Source: an uncultured Gemella sp. (lineage in GTDB: Bacteria > Bacillota > Bacilli > Staphylococcales > Gemellaceae). Taken from it: DNA of 20,378 nt. Of this stretch, positions 1 to 7,486 are shown in pieces (within the stretch, counting starts at the first letter, position 1; the number at the start of each line of letters is the position of its first letter). Below the pieces are notes generated by a model. The model saw only the letters and a program-made list of their open reading frames with translations, ran no database searches and had not been told where the DNA came from. The position numbers and the translations under genes are program-made. The DNA lies in the NCBI GenBank assembly GCA_945869755.1, contig CAMBPW010000009.1:1-20378 (forward strand). The letters are read 5' to 3'.

Positions 1-9
1 AATTATAAA

Positions 10-40
10 TAGGTATTTGTAATTTTTTCACAAATACCTA
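10..40. repeat. Perfect 11-bp inverted repeat, possible operator
   Basis: The arms TAGGTATTTGT (10-20) and ACAAATACCTA (30-40) are perfect complements separated by 9 bases. The dyad sits where the leftward promoter at 44-72 would start transcription (about position 37), a natural place for a repressor site or a 5'-end stem-loop. There is no T-run after either arm, so it does not look like a normal intrinsic terminator for lysP, although that role cannot be excluded. Confidence 0.5.
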
Positions 41-43
41 TAA

Positions 44-72
44 ATTATAACAAATTAATTTTTAAAATACAA
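44..72 (-). promoter_or_regulatory. Leftward promoter for a gene beyond the left edge
   Basis: Read on the minus strand, TTGTAT (67-72) is followed by a 17-base spacer and TATAAT (44-49). The bases TGT just before the -10 make it an extended -10 (TGTTATAAT). The promoter fires out of the window, so its gene is unseen. It lies about 70 bases past the lysP stop codon, so this is also where lysP transcripts run out. Confidence 0.6.
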
Positions 73-142
73 CTTTTATTTTGAAAATAATAAAATGTAA
101 TCTATATGAAATAATGCATCCATCTCATATAATTTATTTATA

Positions 143-1609
143 TTATTTTTGTGATAAGTCTACTTCTTCTAATTTTAAAACTTTTGTTTTATATTTTATT
201 TTATGATATATATAGAAGAATAAAAATACTGGAACTCCCATATATGTAGTTATAATTGCTCCCCAATCAACTATACCTTGTGTAACAAGCTGTGTATCTT
301 GACCTATAATTACTACGATACATAATATTAAAGCTAAGATTGGTCCAACTGGGAACCATTTTGCACGATATTTTAAATCATCAAGATTTTTCCCTTGTTT
401 AATATATGCTCTTCTAAATCTGTAATGGCTTATAGCTATACCTAGCCACGCAATAAATCCTGTCATTCCACTAGCTGCAACTATATAGATGTAAGCATCA
501 GCACTTGTTAATTGTATTAAATATACTATAATTACTACAAGAGTTGTCGCTATTAAAGAATTTATCGGTGTTCCACTTTTATTTAATTTACCGAAAATAG
601 AAAATGCTTGTTTTTCTTTACTCATAGCATAAAGCATTCTGGTAGATGCATACATACCTGAATTTCCTGCTGATAAAATCGAAGTTAAAATTACTGCGTT
701 CATTACACTAGCTGCAAATGCAAATCCGGCATTTTTAAATACTATTGCGAACGGTGATTTAGCAATTTCTTCTGAGCTTGCTGCTCCCATTAAATCTGGT
801 GATGTATAAGGAATTAATAAACCTATTACTAAAATAGCTAAAACATAAAATATCAAAATTCTCCAAAATACTTGTTTAATTGCTTTTGGTATAGTTTTTT
901 CTGGGTTTTCACTTTCTCCAGCAGTAACACCAATAAGTTCTGTTCCTTGGAAAGAATATCCCGCAATTAAAAATACTCCTAATGCTGCTAAAACTTTGCT
1001 AGAAGTAGATGCATCAGTACCTACAAACGGTGCTTCTCCTGCTGTAAAATTACTAAATCCAATATATTCTCCACCCATTATTCCAAATATTGTTAAGCAT
1101 CCAATTATTAAAAATATAATTACAGTTACGACTTTTATTAATGCAAACCAATATTCACTTTCTCCGTATGCTTTAACACTTAGTGAATTTAATCCTATTA
1201 TAAGTAATAAGAAAATTATACTCCATGCCCATGTTGGTAATACACGCATAGGTTCCCAATAATTTACTGCAAGTGTAGATAATTCAACATCAGCTGCTAC
1301 TGTAATAACCCAATTAAACCAATAGTTCCAGCCAAGTGCAAATCCTAATGATGGATCAACATATCTTGTAGCATATGTACTAAATGAACCTGAGGTTGGT
1401 AAATATGTTGCCATTTCTCCTAATGATGTCATTAAAAAATATACCATAAGTCCTATACATAAATATGCTAATAAAGCTCCTCCTGGTCCGGCACTACTTA
1501 TTGCTTGCCCACTTGTCATAAACAATCCACTTCCGATGCATCCGCCAATTGCTATCATCGTAACATGTCTTGATTTTAAATCTCTTTTAATTTCTCTTTC
1601 TTGAGACAT
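143..1609 (-). CDS. lysP: Lysine-specific amino acid permease (APC family)
   Basis: This 488-residue, roughly 12-helix transporter belongs to the amino acid-polyamine-organocation superfamily. The N-terminus carries the family signature (RHVTMIAIGGCIGSGLF) leading into helix 1, and the internal GTELIGVTAGESENPEKTIP stretch is typical of the LysP/GABA-permease group. The predicted role is proton-coupled lysine import across the cytoplasmic membrane. Lysine specificity is supported mainly by the L-box riboswitch upstream. A longer frame to 1645 exists, but an AGGAGG at 1617-1622 lies correctly before the ATG at 1609, and the extra 12 codons would lie inside the leader. It is transcribed alone from the promoter at 1897-1925. 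The family is certain and the substrate likely. Confidence 0.9.
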   Translation of the reverse strand: MSQEREIKRDLKSRHVTMIAIGGCIGSGLFMTSGQAISSAGPGGALLAYLCIGLMVYFLMTSLGEMATYLPTSGSFSTYATRYVDPSLGFALGWNYWFNWVITVAADVELSTLAVNYWEPMRVLPTWAWSIIFLLLIIGLNSLSVKAYGESEYWFALIKVVTVIIFLIIGCLTIFGIMGGEYIGFSNFTAGEAPFVGTDASTSSKVLAALGVFLIAGYSFQGTELIGVTAGESENPEKTIPKAIKQVFWRILIFYVLAILVIGLLIPYTSPDLMGAASSEEIAKSPFAIVFKNAGFAFAASVMNAVILTSILSAGNSGMYASTRMLYAMSKEKQAFSIFGKLNKSGTPINSLIATTLVVIIVYLIQLTSADAYIYIVAASGMTGFIAWLGIAISHYRFRRAYIKQGKNLDDLKYRAKWFPVGPILALILCIVVIIGQDTQLVTQGIVDWGAIITTYMGVPVFLFFYIYHKIKYKTKVLKLEEVDLSQK

Positions 1610-1630
1610 ATGAATTCCTCCTAATTTTTT

Positions 1631-1669
1631 AAAATAAAAATACACACCACTAATTAATTAGAGATGTGC
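1631..1669 (-). terminator. Riboswitch-controlled intrinsic terminator upstream of lysP
   Basis: A 12-position stem with one U-U mismatch and a few G-U pairs closes on a UUAA loop, and the transcript continues into a U-rich tract (1631-1641). Its 5' arm is shared with the antiterminator hairpin at 1658-1684, which has a 10-bp stem with a two-base bulge. Confidence 0.75.
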
Positions 1670-1864
1670 ATATCGCACCTCTAAAAAGTAAAGTAGCTCA
1701 ACATAGCGAATTGCTATGACAGTTCTATGCCTATTAAACATAGCCCCAACAATATGTATTTAGGTCACATATCATTTCGGCGATAAATCCTTTCACTAAT
1801 ATTCAAAGACTCCTAAATCTCCTATTAATTACTATTAAGTATCGCGACCTCCACCTCACTTTTT
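1642..1864 (-). promoter_or_regulatory. Lysine riboswitch (L-box) with intrinsic terminator
   Basis: On the minus strand the leader shows L-box core elements: AGGTCGCGA and TTAATAGTA, then GTGAAAGGATTTATCGCCGAA, then TGTTGGGGCTATG followed by GCATAGAACTGTCA, and finally GAGCTAC. P1 can form 14 pairs between 1851-1864 and 1683-1696. Downstream, 1642-1669 folds into a terminator stem (GCACATCT arm against GGTGTGT, around a CTAATTAATTAG core) followed by ATTTTTATTTT (1631-1641). A competing antiterminator pairs 1675-1684 with 1658-1669 and shares two bases with P1. Expected logic from the family: lysine stabilises P1, which favours the terminator and shuts off the permease. Confidence 0.92.
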
Positions 1865-1896
1865 GTGAGGTATATTATTCATTTGTATTTTTTGTT

Positions 1897-1925
1897 ATTA
1901 TATATTGTTTTTTTTTATATGTCAA
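1897..1925 (-). promoter_or_regulatory. Consensus sigma-A promoter of lysP
   Basis: A perfect TTGACA (1920-1925), a 17-base spacer containing an A9 run, and a perfect TATAAT (1897-1902). Transcription should start near 1889-1890, just upstream of the riboswitch. The -35 box begins only about 15 bases after the stop codon of the LRR gene. Confidence 0.88.
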
Positions 1926-1940
1926 TAAAAATAATTTATT

Positions 1941-3131
1941 TTATTCATTTCTTTTCCAATAGCTAATTATTCCTGAAATTACAATTACAAAAATAATTGA
2001 TAAAAAAATATAGTTTTTTATAGAAAAATATTTTTCAGAATTATTATTAATAATTTCTACTTTTTTATCAATATTATTAATTTTTTTTATATTTTCATTA
2101 TAAATTTTAAATTTTTCTTGATTTTCTTTAGAAATTTTAATTCCAGAAATTTCAAGATAAAATAAATATTTTAAATCTTTTAATGGATCAATATTATCTA
2201 CTGCAGTATTACTTATAGATAAACTAGCTAAATTTTTTACTGTTTTTAGCTGTTCTATGTTTTTTAGACTAAAATTATCATTTAAGATTATTCTATGTAG
2301 ATTTTTTTTATCTAAAAGTGGATCTAAATCCGTTATATTATTTTTCTCAGCCGTTAATTCTGTTAAATTAATTAAGTCTTTTAATGGATATATACTACTA
2401 ATATTATTCTTATCAATAAACAATGTTTTTAAATTTGTTAAATTTGTTAAAGAAGTTAAATCTTTAATTGAATTTTCTTTAGCATCTAAACTTTCTAATT
2501 TTTCTGCATGTTTTAAAAATTCTATATTTTCCAATCCCATATTACTAATTTTCAAAACTCGTAAATTTGACAAATCTATATCATTTTGCAATCTATTTTT
2601 TAAAATACTATTATACGATATATCTAATTCCTCAATTAATATACCATTAATGAAATCTAGATTAGAAATTATATTTTTTTTTATAGATAATTTTTTTAAT
2701 TTTTTTAACTCAGATAATTTTTCAGCATCTTTTATTTTATTATTATTCAAATTTAAATCTTCTAAATTTGTTAATTTCGATATTGGTGTTACATCTTCTA
2801 TAAAATTGTTTGACAAATTCAAATTTTTTAAATTTACTGCGTATTCTAATCCGTCTAAAGAAAAAATATTAGACCAAGAAAGATTTAAAGTTGTTAGTTC
2901 TTCTAACATATCTATAGTTATTTCATTTCCATTATAATTTTTATCTACATTAAATTTATAATATTGTAATATTGCTTCTTTTAAGTTCAAATCTCTAAAA
3001 TTAACTACTTCTTTTTTTTCAGATTCTACTATTTTTTTGAAAGGAACATGATTATCTAATGCAAATGCAAAATTGCTACTAATTGAAAATAGTGTTATTA
3101 CAATTAGAAAAATTTTAAGTGTTTTTTTCAT
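1941..3131 (-). CDS. Secreted, membrane-anchored leucine-rich-repeat protein
   Basis: 396 residues. A signal peptide (KKTLKIF, hydrophobic core, AFA before L25) precedes about eleven leucine-rich repeats spanning residues 75 to 330. These have the internalin-like pattern of LxxLxLxxNxIxDxxPLxxLxNL, for example NLKNLNLSNNFIEDVTPISKLTNL. An Asn/Lys-rich linker leads to one transmembrane helix (about 370-388) and a short KRNE tail. There is no LPXTG, so the repeats should face outward on a membrane anchor rather than being linked to the wall. The start overlaps the stop of the upstream gene as ATGA, with GGAGGG upstream, so translational coupling is likely. It is the last gene of the ecf-to-LRR unit. 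The ligand is unknown. It could be an adhesin, a receptor, or the acceptor of the sugar handled by the two preceding genes. Confidence 0.85.
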   Translation of the reverse strand: MKKTLKIFLIVITLFSISSNFAFALDNHVPFKKIVESEKKEVVNFRDLNLKEAILQYYKFNVDKNYNGNEITIDMLEELTTLNLSWSNIFSLDGLEYAVNLKNLNLSNNFIEDVTPISKLTNLEDLNLNNNKIKDAEKLSELKKLKKLSIKKNIISNLDFINGILIEELDISYNSILKNRLQNDIDLSNLRVLKISNMGLENIEFLKHAEKLESLDAKENSIKDLTSLTNLTNLKTLFIDKNNISSIYPLKDLINLTELTAEKNNITDLDPLLDKKNLHRIILNDNFSLKNIEQLKTVKNLASLSISNTAVDNIDPLKDLKYLFYLEISGIKISKENQEKFKIYNENIKKINNIDKKVEIINNNSEKYFSIKNYIFLSIIFVIVISGIISYWKRNE

Positions 3132-4678
3132 AAAATATTCCCTCCATATTTATTTTTATAATAATTTATTATTTGTCGTTTAAAATATATAAATCCAAAT
3201 GAAGCTATAGGAATTAAAAATATAAAATACGGGAAAATATATCTACTTTTTGCTTCCCAAATCATATGAAAAATAGTTCCACCTATAAATGAAACTGGTA
3301 TTAATAAAAATAGTTCATTTTTTCGTTTATATACAGCTAGTGTGAAAACTAATGAGAAAAAGTAAATGAAAATTTGAAAAATTTTCTCTATGGAAAATAT
3401 TATTTTATTTGACGTTCCAAAATATAATTCTTTCAATATTTTATTTTTTATTTTTAATAATATGCTTTCATTATCTACATCTTTTTGTGGTGCGGTTATT
3501 AATAAACTTTGAAATGTTGGTTCTATAAATTGATTTTCATATTTTCTTTTGTAAAAATCAAAAGCATATTCTTTATTATTTTTGAATACATTTAATCTTT
3601 GATTTATAGAATATTTTGAGATTTCTACTACTTTATCATCATTATAATTTTCTTCTGTCATAATATCATAATTAAATCCATTCCACCAACCTGCTTCTCT
3701 GTCTCCTTCTTGCATTCCCATTGCAACCCAAGAAATTTTGTTTACTCCTTGAGAAATATCTTTTTTTGATACGGATTCATAATAGTTTACTATTAAATTT
3801 TTACTAGCATACATCACAAATAAAGTAAAAAATATAAATAATATTATTTTTTTATCAATTTTCTTTATTAATGTAATAAATAAGATAGAAAATATTGATA
3901 GTAAATTTATTAAATTATTTCCTATAAGTAATATTGATAAATTAATAGAAAAAATTACTACAACTAAATAATACCATAATTTCTCTTTATAATATTTTAT
4001 TAAATAGTAAAAACTAAATAAAACTAAAAACATTCCCGGTAATGTACCATAAACAAATGCAACATAAAAAATTAATGGGAAACATAATGCAGATAATATT
4101 AAGGTAATATAATTAACTTCTTCATCATCAAATAATATATTAGATATTTTATATAACATAAAAATTATATAACTTATTGAAAAACATTGCATTAAATATA
4201 ATATAAATGTTGCTTTACCAAAAGTTGACAAAATAATTTGGAAAATAAATACCGTAGTAATTTGATGCGAATAAATATATAAATAATTATTTCCTTTATC
4301 TAAACCACTATAATTATCTCTTATGAAATTACTTGCTTGATCTATTACGTTAAAAGGATCAAATTGAACATAATCCCTTCTTAAAATGGCGAATGCCAAA
4401 CTTGATATAAACGCATAAATCATAATTAATAAAACTAATCTTTTTACAGAAACTTTACTTTTTAAATATTTTGATAAAAATAATATAACTATACTGAATA
4501 TTATTAAAAAAATAATATTCAGTATAGCATTGTCATTTTTATAGTAAAGAGTTTCTTTGTAATCATTTGGAAATATAGCAGTCTTTGAAAAAACTAAAAG
4601 CGAATTTATAACCATTAGTATTAAAAATATTGCTAATGCTATATGTTTTAAAATATTTGAAATTAATTCTCTACTCAT
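3128..4678 (-). CDS. Multispanning membrane protein, GT-C/PMT-like glycosyltransferase candidate
   Basis: 516 residues with roughly ten to eleven hydrophobic helices. A large first extracytoplasmic loop after helix 3 carries RRDYVQFDPFNVIDQ. A soluble region at about 295-390 holds WVAMGMQEGDREAGWWNG, and a late EAKSRYIFPYF motif precedes the last helix. This layout resembles GT-C (family 39-like) enzymes, which move a sugar from a polyprenyl phosphate onto an extracytoplasmic acceptor. The acidic residues in the first loop would be the catalytic candidates. That assignment is inference from topology and motifs. The gene follows a GT2 polyprenol-phosphate transferase, the usual donor-making partner, and overlaps the LRR gene. 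AGGAG lies four bases before the ATG. Codons 51-63 lie in a 17-bp perfect inverted repeat. Confidence 0.7.
   Translation of the reverse strand: MSRELISNILKHIALAIFLILMVINSLLVFSKTAIFPNDYKETLYYKNDNAILNIIFLIIFSIVILFLSKYLKSKVSVKRLVLLIMIYAFISSLAFAILRRDYVQFDPFNVIDQASNFIRDNYSGLDKGNNYLYIYSHQITTVFIFQIILSTFGKATFILYLMQCFSISYIIFMLYKISNILFDDEEVNYITLILSALCFPLIFYVAFVYGTLPGMFLVLFSFYYLIKYYKEKLWYYLVVVIFSINLSILLIGNNLINLLSIFSILFITLIKKIDKKIILFIFFTLFVMYASKNLIVNYYESVSKKDISQGVNKISWVAMGMQEGDREAGWWNGFNYDIMTEENYNDDKVVEISKYSINQRLNVFKNNKEYAFDFYKRKYENQFIEPTFQSLLITAPQKDVDNESILLKIKNKILKELYFGTSNKIIFSIEKIFQIFIYFFSLVFTLAVYKRKNELFLLIPVSFIGGTIFHMIWEAKSRYIFPYFIFLIPIASFGFIYFKRQIINYYKNKYGGNIL
4489..4527. repeat. 17-bp perfect inverted repeat inside a coding sequence
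   Basis: The arms at 4489-4505 and 4511-4527 are exact reverse complements (CTATACTGAATATTATT and its complement) around an A5 loop. The repeat lies about 150 bases into the GT-C-like gene and encodes a near-symmetric hydrophobic stretch, AILNIIFLIIFSIV. The mRNA would read the loop as U5. Confidence 0.9.
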
Positions 4679-4693
4679 AAAACTCCTATAGAA

Positions 4694-5644
4694 TTATTCT
4701 TCATTTAAAAATTGTTCAATAATAAATCTTGGTCTTTCTTTAGTTTCTAAATAAATTTTTCCTATATATTCTCCAACAATTCCTAAAGACATCATAATCA
4801 TTCCACCTATAAACCACATTGAAATCATTAGACTTGCCCAACCTCGACTTACTTCACTGAATATATAGCTTAATATACTATATATGAACACAATGAAAGA
4901 TATAAATATCATTAAAAATCCTGCTACTGTTATAAATCGAATTAATTTTACAGATAAAGATGTTATTCCTTCAAAAGCAAATGCTAACATTTTTGATAAA
5001 GGATATTTACTTTCACCAGCGAAACGTTCAGATCTTTCATATGTAACTATATCTGTTGGATAACCAATCATCGGAACTAATCCTCGTAAAAATAAATTTA
5101 CTTCTTTGAATTCTGCTAAACCATTCAATGCACGCTTACTCATTAGTCTATAATCTGCATGATTAAACACTGTATTAGCACCCATTTTTTCCATCACTTT
5201 ATAAAATCCTTCAGCAGTAATTCGTTTAAAAGCTGTATCTGTAGTTCTTGCAGAACGAACTCCGTAAACTATATCTTTTCCTGATAAATATTTTTTTATC
5301 ATTTTATCCATTGCATCAATATCATCTTGTAAGTCAGCATCCATAGATATACTAACATCACAAACATCTTTTACAGTCATAAGTCCTGCTAATAACGCAT
5401 TTTGATGTCCTCTATTTCTACTTAAATTAATACCACTAAACAATTTATCTTCATTATGTAATTCTTCAATCATTTCCCAAGTTCTATCTTTAGAACCATC
5501 ATTTACAAATACTACTCTACTTTTTTCTGATATTAAATTTTCAGAAATCATATTATTCATTTTTTCTTTTATTCTTTTGGCAGTCTCAAACAAAACTTCT
5601 TCTTCGTTATAACATGGAATTACAACATATAATTTTTTAGACAT
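4694..5644 (-). CDS. GT2 polyprenol-phosphate glycosyltransferase (CsbB/GtrB-like)
   Basis: 316 residues. The N-terminal GT-A domain begins VVIPCYNEEEVL, with VNDGSKDRT at 47-55 for nucleotide-sugar binding and DADLQDD at 102-108 holding the metal-binding Asp residues. Two C-terminal transmembrane helices (about 232-260 and 270-293) end in GIVGEYIGKIYLETKERPRF, typical of the GtrB/CsbB/dolichol-phosphate-mannose-synthase-like family. The predicted reaction loads a sugar from a nucleotide donor onto undecaprenyl phosphate on the cytoplasmic face. The frame opens at 5656, but that ATG is part of the GAGG ribosome binding site, so the ATG at 5644 is the better start. It lies 12 bases after the Sua5 gene. 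The sugar cannot be deduced. Confidence 0.88.
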   Translation of the reverse strand: MSKKLYVVIPCYNEEEVLFETAKRIKEKMNNMISENLISEKSRVVFVNDGSKDRTWEMIEELHNEDKLFSGINLSRNRGHQNALLAGLMTVKDVCDVSISMDADLQDDIDAMDKMIKKYLSGKDIVYGVRSARTTDTAFKRITAEGFYKVMEKMGANTVFNHADYRLMSKRALNGLAEFKEVNLFLRGLVPMIGYPTDIVTYERSERFAGESKYPLSKMLAFAFEGITSLSVKLIRFITVAGFLMIFISFIVFIYSILSYIFSEVSRGWASLMISMWFIGGMIMMSLGIVGEYIGKIYLETKERPRFIIEQFLNEE

Positions 5645-5656
5645 AATTAACCTCAT

Positions 5657-6679
5657 CTATTTTTTGCTACTAGCTTTATTAATTCTATTTATTAAAGCTT
5701 TTGATTTTTCTATTTCATTTAAAGAGAGTATATATATTTCTTTTACTTTTTCTTTGTCGAACTCTCTTAAAATATTATACAAATTTTTATTTGATTGTTC
5801 AATATTTTCTTCATTTTTTGCTAAATACTTAACTTTTACCTTAAGATTTTCTACATATTTTTTATTGTTTTCGTATGTAATAAAACCAGTATCTTCGTTT
5901 TTACTTTTTAATAATTCAATTAATTCATTAAATGATTTTTCATAAATTATTAAATCACCATCTGGTGAGTAATGTCGATATTTCATTCCAGGAGATATTG
6001 GATTTTCTACATCAACTTCATCATTATATACTACAGAATTCTCCCCTAAAACTTTCTCTATATCTTTTGCAGTTATATTACCAGGACGTGCAATAACAAA
6101 TGGATATTTTGTACAATCTACAACGGTACTTTCAAGCCCAATAGATGAATCATCACCTTTTATAATAACATCAATTTTACCGTCCATATCATTAACTACA
6201 TGTTCAAACTTTGTTGGCGATGGTTTTCCACTAGTATTTGCACTTGGAGCCGCTAGCAACACCTTTGTTTCTTTTAAAATTTTTCTAGCATATTTATCAC
6301 TAGGCATTCTAACAGCAACTGTGTCTAAATTAGCCGTTACATTTTTTGCAATAATATTTTTATTTTTTAATTTTAGAATTAATGTCATTGCTCCAGGCCA
6401 AAAATTATATACTAACTTTTTCACATTTTCATCATTAAAACAAACGATATTTTCAAGTTGTTCTAATGCATAAAAGTGAACAATTAATGGATTATCACTA
6501 GGCCTACCTTTTGCTTCATATATTTTTTTTACAGCAATTTCTCTAGTTGCATCTGCACTTAAACCGTAAACTGTTTCTGTCGGTATCGCAATCAGTTTGT
6601 TATCTTCATAATATTCTTTTAGTTTTGAATAAATATTGTTATTTTGAAAATCTTTCAAATCAATTATTTCTGTTTTCAT
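5657..6679 (-). CDS. L-threonylcarbamoyladenylate synthase (Sua5/YwlC type)
   Basis: 340 residues, matching the two-domain Sua5 length rather than short TsaC. The enzyme makes threonylcarbamoyl-AMP from threonine, bicarbonate and ATP, the first step of t6A37 formation on ANN-decoding tRNAs. The YrdC-fold domain shows PTETVYGL at 33-40 and the KGRPSDNPLIVH nucleotide-binding stretch at 57-68. It continues through PSANTSGKPSPT and GLESTVVD, and the interdomain linker SPGMKYRHYSP leads to the C-terminal Sua5 domain. AGGAGG lies correctly before the ATG. It sits 18 bases after ecfT in the same transcript, with no evident functional tie to its neighbours. The B. subtilis counterpart is ywlC. Confidence 0.94.
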   Translation of the reverse strand: MKTEIIDLKDFQNNNIYSKLKEYYEDNKLIAIPTETVYGLSADATREIAVKKIYEAKGRPSDNPLIVHFYALEQLENIVCFNDENVKKLVYNFWPGAMTLILKLKNKNIIAKNVTANLDTVAVRMPSDKYARKILKETKVLLAAPSANTSGKPSPTKFEHVVNDMDGKIDVIIKGDDSSIGLESTVVDCTKYPFVIARPGNITAKDIEKVLGENSVVYNDEVDVENPISPGMKYRHYSPDGDLIIYEKSFNELIELLKSKNEDTGFITYENNKKYVENLKVKVKYLAKNEENIEQSNKNLYNILREFDKEKVKEIYILSLNEIEKSKALINRINKASSKK

Positions 6680-6697
6680 AATCCTCCTAATTATAAT

Positions 6698-7486
6698 TTA
6701 TAAAAACACTATTATTATAGTTACAAAAACTATAATAAAATAAACTATATAATCAAAGGTACTATATTTTAATATTTTGTATTTTGTTCTTTTAGCATCA
6801 GGATTATATCCTCTAACTTCCATTGCTGTGGCTAGTTCATCAGCTCTTTTCACAGTGGCTACAAAAATCGGAATAAGTATAGGCACAAAATTTTTCATTC
6901 TTGTAAATATAGTTCCAGTTTTAAAATTTGCTCCCCTTGAAATTTGAGCATTCATTATTCTAGTTGTTTCTTCTCCAATTGTAGGGATAAATCTTAATGA
7001 TATTGACATCAGCAAAGCAAAAGTAGAAACAGGTATTTTGAAATTTTGTAAAAACCCTAAACTTTTCTCTATTGCATGAGTTATTTGACTAGGTGAAGTT
7101 GTAATATTAAAAATTATCATTAATGAAACTACTAAAAAAAACCTTATTATTATAAGCATTATACTTTTTAAAGCACCACTATACAATGAAAATCCCCATA
7201 ATGAAAAAATTATTTCTCCACCTGTATTAAATATTAAATGTACTAATGACGTAAAAAATATTAATAACAAAATAACTTTAAATCCTGATATTAAATAGCT
7301 AAAACTAACTTTTGATAATAATTTAGTAATTAATAATATTAAAAATAAAATACTAAATTCACAAATAGTATTTGCAACAAAAACATTTATAAAATATAAA
7401 AAAACGAAAAAAAGTTTAGATCTGGCATCTAATTTATGAATAATTGTATTAAGTGGAATATATTTACTTAGTAATGAATTATTCAT
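6698..7486 (-). CDS. ecfT: ECF transporter transmembrane component EcfT
   Basis: 262 residues. This is the membrane scaffold that couples the EcfA1-EcfA2 ATPases to substrate-binding S components for vitamins or metals. The N-terminal region is hydrophobic with about five helices. Two coupling motifs are visible, SRG at 183-185 (AQISRGANF) and VRG at 224-226 (AMEVRGYNPD), the positions where EcfT coupling helices dock into the ATPase grooves. The start overlaps the end of ecfA2 by 8 bases, so the two are probably translationally coupled. No S-component gene is present, which suits a shared group II module. Confidence 0.94.
   Translation of the reverse strand: MNNSLLSKYIPLNTIIHKLDARSKLFFVFLYFINVFVANTICEFSILFLILLITKLLSKVSFSYLISGFKVILLLIFFTSLVHLIFNTGGEIIFSLWGFSLYSGALKSIMLIIIRFFLVVSLMIIFNITTSPSQITHAIEKSLGFLQNFKIPVSTFALLMSISLRFIPTIGEETTRIMNAQISRGANFKTGTIFTRMKNFVPILIPIFVATVKRADELATAMEVRGYNPDAKRTKYKILKYSTFDYIVYFIIVFVTIIIVFL

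Noticed and set aside
1610..1645. Longer N-terminus for the lysine permease
   Set aside because: The extra codons cover the AGGAGG ribosome binding site, and the family begins with the MSQE-like cytoplasmic tail.
2257..2937. Long plus-strand open frame opposite the LRR gene
   Set aside because: It is the mirror of a repeat-rich minus-strand gene. The product is low-complexity Phe/Leu/Ser, with no ribosome binding site and no match to any family.
1941..3131. Wall-anchored internalin
   Set aside because: The repeats and signal peptide fit, but there is no LPXTG motif. The C-terminus is a plain transmembrane helix with a short charged tail.
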